Source of the DNA: Streptomyces sp. CT34
Lineage (GTDB): Bacteria > Actinomycetota > Actinomycetes > Streptomycetales > Streptomycetaceae
Direction of reading: 5' to 3'
Length of the DNA stretch: 58,677 bases
NCBI RefSeq assembly: GCF_000805335.1
Contig: NZ_KN708638.1
Span: 4,734,501-4,793,177, forward strand
Part shown: positions 24,556 to 32,378 of the stretch, piece by piece
How the letters are laid out: each line of letters opens with the position of its first letter
How positions within the stretch are numbered: position 1 is the first letter of the stretch
Translations under genes and position numbers: made by a program
The notes under the pieces: model-generated
What the model was told of the DNA's origin: nothing
Database searches by the model: none
Seen by the model: the letters and a program-made list of their open reading frames with translations, nothing else

Positions 24556-25118
24556 GCAGCGTACGGGCGCACCGTACGAGCTTCCCTCAGGGCCACCGCC
24601 CACCAGGTCAGCTGGCGGAGCAGGGCGTCGGCGGCCTCGGTCACAGGCGCCGGGTCACGCAGCTGTCCCGCCTCGTCGAAGGGCTTGTCGGCGAGCGCGA
24701 AACTGACCGTCTCGCGAACCGTCGTGGCATGCAACTCGGCGAAAACCAGACGCAGTTGCTCGACCGCGCGGAGGCCGCCGGAAATCCCGCCGTACGAAAC
24801 GAAGCCGACCGGCTTGGCCCGCCACTGCGCGTACAGCAGGTCGATGGCGTGCTTGAGCGGCGCCGGGAAGGAGTGGTTGTACTCCGGCGTGATCACCACG
24901 TAGGCGTCCGCCTGCTCGACGCGCTTCGCGAAGGACTCGAACTCCTCGCTGCCGGGCCGGAGTTCGTAGGGGCGGATGACGTCCAGGTCGATGACGTCGA
25001 GGTCGATCTCCGGGTGGGTCGAAGCGTGCCGGGCAAACCAGTTCGCGACAATCGGGGCGAACCGGCCCTCCCGGGTGCTGCCGACGATGACGGCGAGGGT
25101 GTAGCGGAGCGCGGACAT
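24552..25118 (-). CDS. NADPH-dependent FMN reductase (flavodoxin-like)
   Basis: 188 residues. FMN-binding loop VGSTREGRFAPIVANW near the N-terminus and VVITPEYNHSFPAPLKHAIDLL near residue 80 are diagnostic of the ArsH/NADPH-FMN reductase family. It transfers electrons from NADPH to FMN, quinones or azo compounds. The start MSALRYTLAV at 25118 has GAAGGG 7 bases upstream. Convergent with TetR 2 and sharing its stop-codon bases. Confidence 0.92.
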   Translation of the reverse strand: MSALRYTLAVIVGSTREGRFAPIVANWFARHASTHPEIDLDVIDLDVIRPYELRPGSEEFESFAKRVEQADAYVVITPEYNHSFPAPLKHAIDLLYAQWRAKPVGFVSYGGISGGLRAVEQLRLVFAELHATTVRETVSFALADKPFDEAGQLRDPAPVTEAADALLRQLTWWAVALREARTVRPYAA

Positions 25119-25230
25119 GCAGGGCCCTTCGTCAGGAAGTACACGGCGCTGTCGCCGCGTCACACCCAGACGCTAAAACCCCAACTGAACTTGAGGTCAA
25201 GGGCGGGGATGCGGCATACCCGCCCCGCCC

Positions 25231-25662
25231 TCACTCCGCGCCGAACAGCTTCAGCAACTCCGTCTTCTGGAACATCCGGGCCGTGTCGATCGCCGACGGC
25301 GTCCCGGCCGCCGGATCCGCACCGTGCTCCAGAAGGACCCTGACGACCTCGTCCTCCCCCTTGAACACCGCGCCGGCGATGGGGGTCTGCCCCCGGTCGT
25401 TGGCCCGGTCGGCATCGCCGCCGCGTTGCAACAGGGCCTTCACGGTGTCGGGGTGGCCGTGGTACGCGGCGAGCATCACCAGGGAGTCGCCCTTGTCGTT
25501 CGTCAGGTTGGCGGGCACGCCCGCGTCCACGTACGCGGCGACGGTATCGGTGTCACCGTGCCGCGCCAGGTCGAACACCTTGGCCGCGAGTTGCAGCACC
25601 TCGGGGTCATGCGCGTGCTCGATCGCCTCGGGCCCCTGCGGCTCGCTGTTCGCGTCGCTCAT
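25231..25662 (-). CDS. Ankyrin-repeat protein
   Basis: 143 residues. Three ankyrin-type repeats are visible: DLARHGDTDTVAAYVDAGVP, then KGDSLVMLAAYHGHPDTVKALL, then RGQTPIAGAVFKGEDEVVRVLLEHGADP. It is cytoplasmic and probably a protein-protein interaction module. Similar small ankyrin proteins in bacteria often accompany catalases or oxidoreductases; here the only redox neighbour is the FMN reductase. Start ATG 25662. Confidence 0.9.
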   Translation of the reverse strand: MSDANSEPQGPEAIEHAHDPEVLQLAAKVFDLARHGDTDTVAAYVDAGVPANLTNDKGDSLVMLAAYHGHPDTVKALLQRGGDADRANDRGQTPIAGAVFKGEDEVVRVLLEHGADPAAGTPSAIDTARMFQKTELLKLFGAE

Positions 25663-25739
25663 GGTCGCCGGCCTCCTGCTGTGGTGGATGGTGCGCTGTC
25701 TCATCGCCACTTTATGCAGGTCACCACCGCCGCGGCAGC

Positions 25740-25893
25740 GGTGACGCAACGCCGTTTGCGCACACTGACACCACCATCGGTCGGAGCCACTGTCCGTCCG
25801 CCGGTCGAACGGCACCGGTGACGGAACGCCGTTTGCGCGTAACGCCCTGTGGGCGGTCGGAGCCACCGCCCGACGGTCGGCGACGGCGCAGGG
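25740..25893. repeat. Imperfect ~77-bp tandem duplication
   Basis: A unit starting GGTGACGCAACGCCGTTTGC at 25740 recurs at 25817 as GGTGACGGAACGCCGTTTGC. GGTCGGAGCCAC recurs in the same relative place (25779 and 25855). No gene covers it. Confidence 0.75.
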
Positions 25894-26006
25894 CCGGAGG
25901 GATGTACCGGAGTGCGCCCGCAGGACCTGGAGCGAACGCCGGGGTATGCGTCATCCACGTACCAGATGCGCCCGCGCCGAGGACGTACTCCGGTGCAGCC
26001 CTCCGG
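25894..26006. repeat. Long imperfect inverted repeat (potential 113-nt hairpin)
   Basis: The arm 25894-25919 begins CCGGAGGGATGTACCGGAGT. The reverse complement of 25981-26006 begins CCGGAGGGCTGCACCGGAGT. The two 26-base arms differ at about five positions and enclose 61 bases. It could be a small non-autonomous palindromic element or a structured RNA. No target-site duplication is clear. Confidence 0.6.
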
Positions 26007-26009
26007 CCC

Positions 26010-26290
26010 CCACGCACCGGGCGAAACCGAGGCCACGCCAGCCCCACCCACCGGCGACACCCGCAACGAGCCAAGCCCCCACCCGCCGGGCGCACACGAG
26101 GCCACGCCCGCCCCCACCAGTCGGAGCCCACAAGGCGCTCGCCCCACCCACCGGACACGACCCGCAACGAGGCCAGCCCCACCCACCGGCAGCAACCGAG
26201 GCCACGCCAGCCCCACCCACCGCACAGAACCCGCAACGAGGCCAGCCCCACCCACCGGGCGAACGGGGCAGCCACGCGCGGGCACCGCCC
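26010..26290. repeat. Minisatellite with ~30-36-bp units
   Basis: About seven degenerate copies sharing the core GCCCCACCCACCGG preceded by CGCAACGAGGCCA or CCGAGGCCACGCCA. Frames through it stay open but have no start site or domain. Together with the duplication and inverted repeat to its left it fills the 645-base gap between the ankyrin and asparaginase genes. Confidence 0.8.
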
Positions 26291-26307
26291 AACCGCAAGC
26301 GCGCCCC

Positions 26308-27324
26308 TCAGAACGCCGCGCGTATCTCCCCCACGCGCATGCCCCCGCCATGCAGCGGCACATCCTCGATGCGCGACAGCACCGGATCGTCGATCCCCAG
26401 GCGGCGCAGGACGCGGGCCAGCACCGGCCCCAGCGTGCGCGTGGCACCGTCGTCGATCTTGAACGCGAGGGCCCGCCCATCGGGCAGGGCCACCGCCTGA
26501 ACGGCCTCGGCGCCCATCTTGGACAGGGTGCCCGGCAGCGCCTGCATCAGCCAGGTGTCCGGCCGGCGCGTCCCCGCGACGTACTCGGGATGGGCCCGCA
26601 TCGCATCGGCGACCCGGCGCTCCGGCGTCCCCGGCTCCGCGCACACGAAGTACCGGAACGCTCGCGCCAGACCGGTGAGCGACAGCGACATCAGGGGCGC
26701 GCCGCACCCGTCGGTACCGATGTGCGCGACATCCTCGCCACCGGCCGTGCGCACCACGTCGAGGATCAGCTGCTGGAGCGGGTGCCCCTGCTCCAGGTAC
26801 GTGTCCAGCGGCCAGCCGTTCAGCGCGCACGCGGCGAGCATCGCGGCGTGCTTGCCGGAGCAGTTCATCGTGAGCCGCTCACGGACGTTGCCCGCCGCGA
26901 GGTAGCGCTCCGCCTCCTCCGGATCCAGCGGCAGGTCCGGCGGCGTCCGCAGGTGCTCGGAGGCGAGGCCGTTCTCGGCGAGCATGGTGCGCACGAGATC
27001 GAGATGGAACGTTTCTCCAGAGTGGCTCGCGGCGGCCAGCGCGAGCCGCTCACCGGAGAGGTCGAGCCCCGCGCGCAGGACGGCCGCGGCCTGCATGGGC
27101 TTGTTCGTGGAGCGCGGGAAGACGGGCGCGGTGACATCGCCGAGGGACCAGTCCACACTGCCGTCGGCCGCCAGCACCACCAGCGAGCCGCGGTGCCGCC
27201 CCTCGACGAAGCCGGAGCGAAACACCTCGGCGAGCACCGGGGACGGCACGACCGGCACCGACGGCACGACCGGCACCGACGGCACCGACGGCTCGGGTAT
27301 CGGGGTGGGCGAGGACGAGGTCAT
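26308..27324 (-). CDS. Asparaginase (L-asparaginase II family)
   Basis: 338 residues of the thermolabile-type/AnsA-II family (PF06089), distinct from classical bacterial asparaginases and glutaminases. Conserved stretches: FRSGFVEGRHRGSLVVLAADG, PRSTNKPMQAAAVL, ASHSGE, MNCSGKHAAMLAAC and GTDGCGAPLMSL. It hydrolyses L-asparagine to aspartate and ammonia in the cytoplasm, giving a loose link to the nitrogen regulator in the same window. The N-terminus has a short repeat PSVPVVPSVPVVPSP coded by tandem 18-base units. Start ATG 27324. Confidence 0.9.
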   Translation of the reverse strand: MTSSSPTPIPEPSVPSVPVVPSVPVVPSPVLAEVFRSGFVEGRHRGSLVVLAADGSVDWSLGDVTAPVFPRSTNKPMQAAAVLRAGLDLSGERLALAAASHSGETFHLDLVRTMLAENGLASEHLRTPPDLPLDPEEAERYLAAGNVRERLTMNCSGKHAAMLAACALNGWPLDTYLEQGHPLQQLILDVVRTAGGEDVAHIGTDGCGAPLMSLSLTGLARAFRYFVCAEPGTPERRVADAMRAHPEYVAGTRRPDTWLMQALPGTLSKMGAEAVQAVALPDGRALAFKIDDGATRTLGPVLARVLRRLGIDDPVLSRIEDVPLHGGGMRVGEIRAAF

Positions 27325-27378
27325 CGGCGGCCTTCCGGGGAGGGGACATGACCCACGCCCCGGAGGCTTGTGGCCCGG

Positions 27379-28143
27379 TCAGGACAGCAGGTCGTCGACT
27401 TGCGCTTCTCCTTCACGGTACCTGCGGGCGATTTCGGCGCTGCAATCGTCCGTGGTGCGCTGCAAGGACTGACGGCGCTGGGAGATCTGCCGCTCGTAGC
27501 GGATCAGCCGCCCCATCGCGTCGTGCAGCTCGTCGTCCGTTCGGGCCGTGAGGTCCGACAGCTCGACCTCGCCGAGCATCTCGTCCGCCAGCCGCCGGTA
27601 CTCCTCGCTGTGCGGGGTGCCGAGCGTCACATGCCGGGCCGACGAGCGCTGCCGCGACGGGACGTCCGTGAGGATCTCCGGGAGCCGGTCGAGGACCGGC
27701 GAGTGCGGCGCCGTACGGCGGGCGATCTCCGCCCGGAGGATGTCGATCCGGCCCTGCAGCAGCCGCCGCAGATAGCTGAGGTCGGCCTCTTCCTGCTGGG
27801 AGTCGCGGCGCACGATGCGGAGCTCGGGCAGGCCCAGGCCGGACAGCTCCGGGGTGTCGGCCGGCCGGAAGCGGTCGCGCTGCTGCGGAGGGCGGGGTGG
27901 CTGCGCCTGGCCTGCCTGGAGCATGGGGCCATCCTTGGTGCGGGCGGGCTCGCCGCGAGCCGGCGCCGGGGTCGTAGTGGTGGTCGGGGCGGCCGGGGCC
28001 TCCGGGGCGGTCGGTCTCGTACGACCGGACGGCGGGGTGGCGTCGCCGGGCGCCGTACGGCCGGAGGATGGCGTGGCTCCGCCGGGAGTCGTACGGGCGG
28101 GTGGTACGGGGCCGGGTGTCTGTCCGGCGCCGATGGTGCTCAT
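27379..28143 (-). CDS. rsiG: RsiG, c-di-GMP-dependent anti-sigma factor for WhiG
   Basis: 254 residues. Two exact copies of the E-x3-S-x2-R-x3-Q-x3-D c-di-GMP-binding motif are present: E119-S123-R126-Q130-D134 (EADLSYLRRLLQGRID) and E217-S221-R224-Q228-D232 (ERQISQRRQSLQRTTD). Each falls in a long helix, as in the antiparallel coiled coil of RsiG. With bound c-di-GMP the protein holds sigma-WhiG inactive, so it times sporulation. The first 73 residues are Pro/Thr/Ala-rich and probably disordered. A start at ATG 27924 (MLQAGQAQPP, AAGGA 7 bases upstream) would omit them and give a length nearer to known RsiG. Confidence 0.93.
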   Translation of the reverse strand: MSTIGAGQTPGPVPPARTTPGGATPSSGRTAPGDATPPSGRTRPTAPEAPAAPTTTTTPAPARGEPARTKDGPMLQAGQAQPPRPPQQRDRFRPADTPELSGLGLPELRIVRRDSQQEEADLSYLRRLLQGRIDILRAEIARRTAPHSPVLDRLPEILTDVPSRQRSSARHVTLGTPHSEEYRRLADEMLGEVELSDLTARTDDELHDAMGRLIRYERQISQRRQSLQRTTDDCSAEIARRYREGEAQVDDLLS

Positions 28144-28317
28144 GAATCGTTCCGTCCCCTCGTCCGGTGCCGCATCCAGGGCATGTTGTCCGTGAAACGC
28201 ACCGCGTGCACGCATCGTGCCACTCTGCGAGGTCCATGTGCAGGGCCATGGCACCCGAACGGCCCTTGTGGGGGTACCCGTCCCGGAGGCCCGGGGCCGC
28301 CCGGCATGATGGCGGGT

Positions 28318-28743
28318 ATGCGAGCTGTGGTGCAGAGAGTGGATGGCGCGCGCGTCGTGGTGGCGGGCGAGACGGTCGGCGAGATCGTCGGAGAAGGGCT
28401 GTGCGTGCTGGTGGGGGTCACGCATGACGACACCCCGGAGAAGGCCGCGCAGCTCGCCCGCAAGCTGTGGTCGCTGCGGATTCTCCAGGGGGAGAAGTCC
28501 TGTTCGGACAATGGGTCGCCGCTGCTGGTGATCAGCCAGTTCACTCTCTACGGTGACGCCCGCAAGGGCCGCCGTCCCACCTGGCACGCCGCCTCCCCCG
28601 GGCCGGTCGCCGAACCGCTGGTCGACGAGGTCGTGGCGCAGCTGCGGGCGCTCGGTGCGCAGGTGGAGACCGGGCGGTTCGGCGCGGACATGAAGGTGTC
28701 GCTGACCAACGACGGTCCGTTCACGGTGCTGTTGGAGGTCTGA
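28318..28743 (+). CDS. dtd: D-aminoacyl-tRNA deacylase
   Basis: 141 residues. Both active-site signatures are intact: SQFTLYGDARKGRRPTWHAA near residue 78 and the C-terminal NDGPFTVLLEV (GPxT). The enzyme removes D-amino acids mischarged onto tRNA. ATG 28318 is preceded 7 bases upstream by CATGAT, a -10-like box, so the transcript is probably leaderless. Four 9-base AGGTCTGAG units span its stop codon. Confidence 0.95.
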   Translation: MRAVVQRVDGARVVVAGETVGEIVGEGLCVLVGVTHDDTPEKAAQLARKLWSLRILQGEKSCSDNGSPLLVISQFTLYGDARKGRRPTWHAASPGPVAEPLVDEVVAQLRALGAQVETGRFGADMKVSLTNDGPFTVLLEV

Positions 28744-28771
28744 GAGGTCTGAGAGGTCTGAGAGGTCTGCG
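28736..28771. repeat. Four 9-bp tandem units across the dtd stop
   Basis: AGGTCTGAG occurs three times in succession (28736-28762), then AGGTCTGCG. The TGA of dtd lies inside the first unit. Confidence 0.9.
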
Positions 28772-28910
28772 GGGTCTACGAGGTCCGGGGCCCGGCTACG
28801 ACTCGCCGGACAGGCCCCACCCCACCCCACCCCGGCCTCCGAAGTCCCGCCCCGCTCGCGAGCCGCGCGACCCGGTTCCGGAGGTCCGTCCGCCCCTCCC
28901 GCGCCGGCCG

Positions 28911-29891
28911 CTACGGCTCGACGACGACCTCCTGGGCCGCCGCGGTACTGCCCGCCAGCAGCTGGGCGTCGGTCGGTACGTTCCGCTTGACCAGCGCCAG
29001 CGCGATCGGGCCGAGCTCGTGGTGGCGGGCCGAGGTGGTGACGAAGCCGAGCTGGCGGCCCTCCTCGCCGTCCGCGGCCAGCCGTACGGGCGTGCCGTGC
29101 GGCGGGAGATGGACCTCGCTGCCGTCCAGGTGGAGGAAGACCAGCCGGCGCGGCGGCTTGCCGAGGTTCTGGACCCGGGCGACGGTCTCCTGGCCGCGGT
29201 AGCAGCCCTTCTGGAGGTGCACGGCGACGCCGATCCAGCCCAGCTCGTGCGGGATGGTGCGGTGGTCGGTCTCCAGGCCCAGCCGCGGGCGGTGGGCCTC
29301 GACGCGCAGTGCCTCCATGGCCAGGATGCCGATCGCCGGGCCGTTGGCGGCGGCGAAGGACTCCAGCTGCTCGCGGGGGAGGAAGAGGTCGCGGCCGTGC
29401 GGGGTTTCGCGGACGACGGTGCCTTCGGGGGCGTCGGTGATGGAGCCGGCCGGCAGGTGCACCACGGCGATCTCGCCGGTGCGGTCGGCGATCTCGACGC
29501 GGTAGAAGAACTTCATGCTGTCCAGGTAGGCGAGCAGCGCCTCCTGGTTGCCGGGCTCGGTGTGCATCCAGGTCGTCTCGCCGTCGTCGACCAGGTAGAG
29601 CGCGTGCTCGATGTGGCCGTGCGCGGAGAGGATCAGCGCCTCGGTGGCCTGGCCGGGTGGCAGGTCGCTGACGTGCTGGGTGAGCAGCAGGTGCAGCCAG
29701 CTCAGCCGCTCGGGGCCGGAGACGGTGACCACGCCGCGGTGCGAGAGGTCCACGAAGCCGGAGCCGTCGGCGAGCGCACGTTGCTCCCGGAAGAGGTCGC
29801 CGTAGTGCGCGGCGACGCCTTCGTCGGGGGCCTCGGCGGGGACGGCGCCGGGCAGCGACAGCAGGGGGCTGGCGGATGAAGGTCGCAGCAT
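28911..29891 (-). CDS. ygfZ: YgfZ/GcvT-domain folate-binding Fe-S assembly protein
   Basis: 326 residues. The family hallmark KGCYRGQETVARVQNLG lies near residue 230. It is preceded by a GcvT-like tetrahydrofolate-binding domain (SWLHLLLTQHVSDLPPGQATEALILSAHGHIE). YgfZ proteins support maturation or repair of Fe-S enzymes using folate. Start MLRPSSASP at 29891. It is next to nur, a metal-regulator pairing common in streptomycetes. Confidence 0.9.
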   Translation of the reverse strand: MLRPSSASPLLSLPGAVPAEAPDEGVAAHYGDLFREQRALADGSGFVDLSHRGVVTVSGPERLSWLHLLLTQHVSDLPPGQATEALILSAHGHIEHALYLVDDGETTWMHTEPGNQEALLAYLDSMKFFYRVEIADRTGEIAVVHLPAGSITDAPEGTVVRETPHGRDLFLPREQLESFAAANGPAIGILAMEALRVEAHRPRLGLETDHRTIPHELGWIGVAVHLQKGCYRGQETVARVQNLGKPPRRLVFLHLDGSEVHLPPHGTPVRLAADGEEGRQLGFVTTSARHHELGPIALALVKRNVPTDAQLLAGSTAAAQEVVVEP

Positions 29892-29922
29892 GGGGCCAGC
29901 CTACGACCAGGGAGCGCGGGCG

Positions 29923-30477
29923 CTAGCCGGCGCCCTGGGCGGGCCGGGCGCCGTGCGCGGGCCGGGCGTCCCGGGCGGGCCGGGTGCCCTGGGCGGGCCG
30001 GGTGCCCTGGGCGGGCCGGGTGCCGTGCGCCGGCCGGTCGTCCTGGGCGGGGCGGGCCGCCTTGGCGGCGCAGTCCGTGCACCGTCCGAAGATCGCGAAG
30101 TGCTTCATGTCCGTCTCGAAGCCGAACTGCTCGCGGAGCGTGGCGGCGAACGGTTCGGCGACCGAGAGATCGGCCTCGATGACGTCGGTGCAGTCCCGGC
30201 ACACCAGGTGGATGTGGTGGTGCCGGTCGGCGAGGTGGTACGTCGGGGCGCCGTGCCCGAGGTGGGCGTGGCTGACCAGGTCCAGTTCCTCCAGCAGCTC
30301 CAGGGTGCGGTAGACGGTGGAGATGTTGATGCCGCCCGCGGTCTTGCGCACCTCGTTGAGGATGTCGTCGGGGGTGGCGTGCTCCAGTCTGTCCACCGCC
30401 TCCAGCACGAGTTGCCGCTGCGGGGTCAGGCGGTACCCGCGCCTGCGGAGGTCGCTCTGCCAGTCGGTGGTCACCAC
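29923..30477 (-). CDS. nur: Nickel-responsive Fur-family regulator Nur
   Basis: 184 residues. Numbered from GTG 30477, the metal ligands fall exactly where I recall them in S. coelicolor Nur: His33, His86, His88, His90 (M-site) and His70, His72, His126 (nickel site). Structural CxxC pairs at 93/96 and 133/136 are present. This separates it from iron and zinc Fur homologues. Nur represses nickel uptake and the iron superoxide dismutase gene when nickel is plentiful. The C-terminal 45 residues are a degenerate repeat (GTRPAQ units) coded by tandem 18-base repeats at 29940-30035. GTG start confirmed by the ligand numbering. Confidence 0.9.
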   Translation of the reverse strand: MVTTDWQSDLRRRGYRLTPQRQLVLEAVDRLEHATPDDILNEVRKTAGGINISTVYRTLELLEELDLVSHAHLGHGAPTYHLADRHHHIHLVCRDCTDVIEADLSVAEPFAATLREQFGFETDMKHFAIFGRCTDCAAKAARPAQDDRPAHGTRPAQGTRPAQGTRPARDARPAHGARPAQGAG

Positions 30478-30498
30478 ACGGCCAGTGTAGGAGGGCGG

Positions 30499-31518
30499 TC
30501 AGTGCGGGTGCACGCCCCGCAGATAGCGGGCGAGGTCGCTGATGGCGGTGGGGTTGCGGGGGCTCTCGACGAGGTCGGCGTAGTCCATGACGTAGATCCG
30601 GTGGTGCCTGATCGCGGAGACGTTCGCGAGCGGCGGGTAGGACTCCAGGAACGCCTTCTTCTGCGCGGCTGAGGTCTCGCCGTAGTTGTTGATGACGATG
30701 ACGTCGGGGTCGCGGGCGACGACGGTCTCCCAGCCGACGGTGGTCCAGGAGTTCTCGAGGTCCTTCATGACGTGGTCGCCGCCGGCCTTGGTGATGATGT
30801 CGTGCGGTCCGGCGTACTTGCCGGCGGTCAGCGGCTTGTCGCGGCCGTCGTCGTAGAGGAAGACGGAGGGGCGGTCGGCGGGGGCGGGGGCCTTCGCGGC
30901 GGCCTCGGCGACCTGGGCCTTGTACCGCGTGATCAGGGCGTTGGCGCGGTCCTCGACGTGGAAGAGCTTTCCGAGCGCCGCCAGGTCGGTGTAGAGCGCC
31001 TCCAGGGGCGGCATCACCCCGCGGGCGCTCCCGGCGGGGCCCTTGCGGCAGGACTCGGTCAGGACGTAGCTGTCGATACCGACCTTCTTCAGGGCGGCGG
31101 GGGTCAGGCCGTTGCCCTCGCCGAAGCCGTAGTTCCAGCCGGCGAAGACCAGGTCGGCACGGGCGTCCAGGGCCATCTCCTTGGTGATGGCCTTCTTGGA
31201 CAGCCAGGGGACCCTGTCGTACGCGGCCTTCCACGGGACGTGGGTGAGATCGCCCTTGTCGTCGGGCATCACGTAGCCGGCCATCCGGTCCTCCAGGCCG
31301 AGCGCGAACATGATCTCGGTGATGCCGACGTCGTTGGTGACGACCCGGCGCGGCGGGCGGGAATAGGTCGTCTGCGTACCGCAGTTGGTGAGGGTGACGG
31401 GAGAGTCGTCCGAGGAGCGGTGAGCGGCGGTGCCGGTGTCGGGAGCCACATGCGCGCCGCAGCCGGTGAGCGCGAGGGCGAGGACGGCGAGCAGGGCGGC
31501 GGGGCGGCGGATGCGCAT
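30499..31518 (-). CDS. btuF: Periplasmic-type binding lipoprotein of a cobalamin-class ABC importer
   Basis: 339 residues. ATG 31518 follows GAGGAGCGTC. The signal peptide ends in the lipobox ALTGC. The mature protein is a class III binding protein: TNCGTQTTYSRPPRRVVTNDVGITEIMFALGL, then DVIVINNYGE and the terminal RHHRIYVMDY. Homologues are sometimes labelled F420-0 or siderophore binding, but the B12 riboswitch at the operon head argues for cobalamin or a corrinoid. It is the last of three genes, permease first. Confidence 0.85.
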   Translation of the reverse strand: MRIRRPAALLAVLALALTGCGAHVAPDTGTAAHRSSDDSPVTLTNCGTQTTYSRPPRRVVTNDVGITEIMFALGLEDRMAGYVMPDDKGDLTHVPWKAAYDRVPWLSKKAITKEMALDARADLVFAGWNYGFGEGNGLTPAALKKVGIDSYVLTESCRKGPAGSARGVMPPLEALYTDLAALGKLFHVEDRANALITRYKAQVAEAAAKAPAPADRPSVFLYDDGRDKPLTAGKYAGPHDIITKAGGDHVMKDLENSWTTVGWETVVARDPDVIVINNYGETSAAQKKAFLESYPPLANVSAIRHHRIYVMDYADLVESPRNPTAISDLARYLRGVHPH

Positions 31519-31526
31519 GACGCTCC

Positions 31527-32378
31527 TCATGACGGGGACGGGGACGGCGGCGGGGGCGTGTCCAGGCGGTCGAACAGCAGCTGGAGCGCGCCCGATTCGG
31601 GATGGCGTACGCGGTGCGCGCGCACGCCGAATACGCCGGCCAGCAGCTCCGGCGTGAGGACGTCGTGCGGCGGCCCGGAGGCGGCGATCCGGCCGCCGGC
31701 GATGACGTAGAGCTCATCGCAGTGCACGGCGGCCAGGTTGAGGTCGTGCAGCGCGGTCAGTACGGTCGGCCGTTCCTTGGGCTCCGTCCGGACGGCGGTC
31801 CCCGCAGCGGTAGTCGGGGGAGCGCCCCCGCCGCGGACCAGCGCCAGGATCTCCAACTGCTGGGCGATGTCCAGGTGGTTGGTGGGTTCGTCGAGGACGA
31901 GCACCCGCGGTTCCTGGGCGAGCGCGCGGGCGATCAGTACGCGCTGCTTCTCGCCGCCGGAGAGGCCGAGGAAGCCGCGGCCCGCGAGGTGGGCCGCGCC
32001 GACCCGGGACAGCGCCCGTGCGCAGATCTCGGTGTCCGCGGCGCTCGCCCGGCCCGAGCCGCGCTGGTGCGGCAGCCGTCCCATCGCGACGACCTCGGCC
32101 GCGGTGAAGTCGAAGTCGGTGCCCGCCTCTTGGGGGAGCGCGGCCAGCAGCCGGGCGCCCTCGCGAGCGGTCATGGCGTGCAGGTCGCTGCCGTCCAGCC
32201 GTACGGTCCCGGCCGCCGGGCGCAGCGCCCGGTAGACGCAGCGCAACAGGGTCGATTTCCCGCTGCCGTTGGGGCCGACGAGCCCGATGAGCCGGCCGCT
32301 GTCGGCGCTGAGGTCGATGTCGTGGACCAGGCGCCGCCCGGCCACCTCCACCGACAGGCCGGTGATGTCGATCCGCAT
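31527..32378 (-). CDS. btuD: Cobalamin-class ABC importer ATPase
   Basis: 283 residues. Walker A GPNGSGKST, signature LSGGEKQR, Walker B VLVLDEPTNHLD and H-loop LTALHDLNLA are intact. A low-complexity insert (GGGAPPTTAAGT) separates Walker B from the H-loop. The FecE/BtuD type is clear. Its ATG shares one base with the permease stop (TGATG), so translation is coupled. Couples ATP hydrolysis to import through the upstream permease. Confidence 0.9.
   Translation of the reverse strand: MRIDITGLSVEVAGRRLVHDIDLSADSGRLIGLVGPNGSGKSTLLRCVYRALRPAAGTVRLDGSDLHAMTAREGARLLAALPQEAGTDFDFTAAEVVAMGRLPHQRGSGRASAADTEICARALSRVGAAHLAGRGFLGLSGGEKQRVLIARALAQEPRVLVLDEPTNHLDIAQQLEILALVRGGGAPPTTAAGTAVRTEPKERPTVLTALHDLNLAAVHCDELYVIAGGRIAASGPPHDVLTPELLAGVFGVRAHRVRHPESGALQLLFDRLDTPPPPSPSPS

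Noticed and set aside
21484..26290. Possible CRISPR arrays at the two repeat regions
   Set aside because: Units are contiguous and degenerate with no unique spacers, and no cas gene is present.
26308..27324. Calling the asparaginase a beta-lactamase or glutaminase
   Set aside because: The SxxK-like STNKPMQ stretch is part of the asparaginase II pattern, which fits across the full length.
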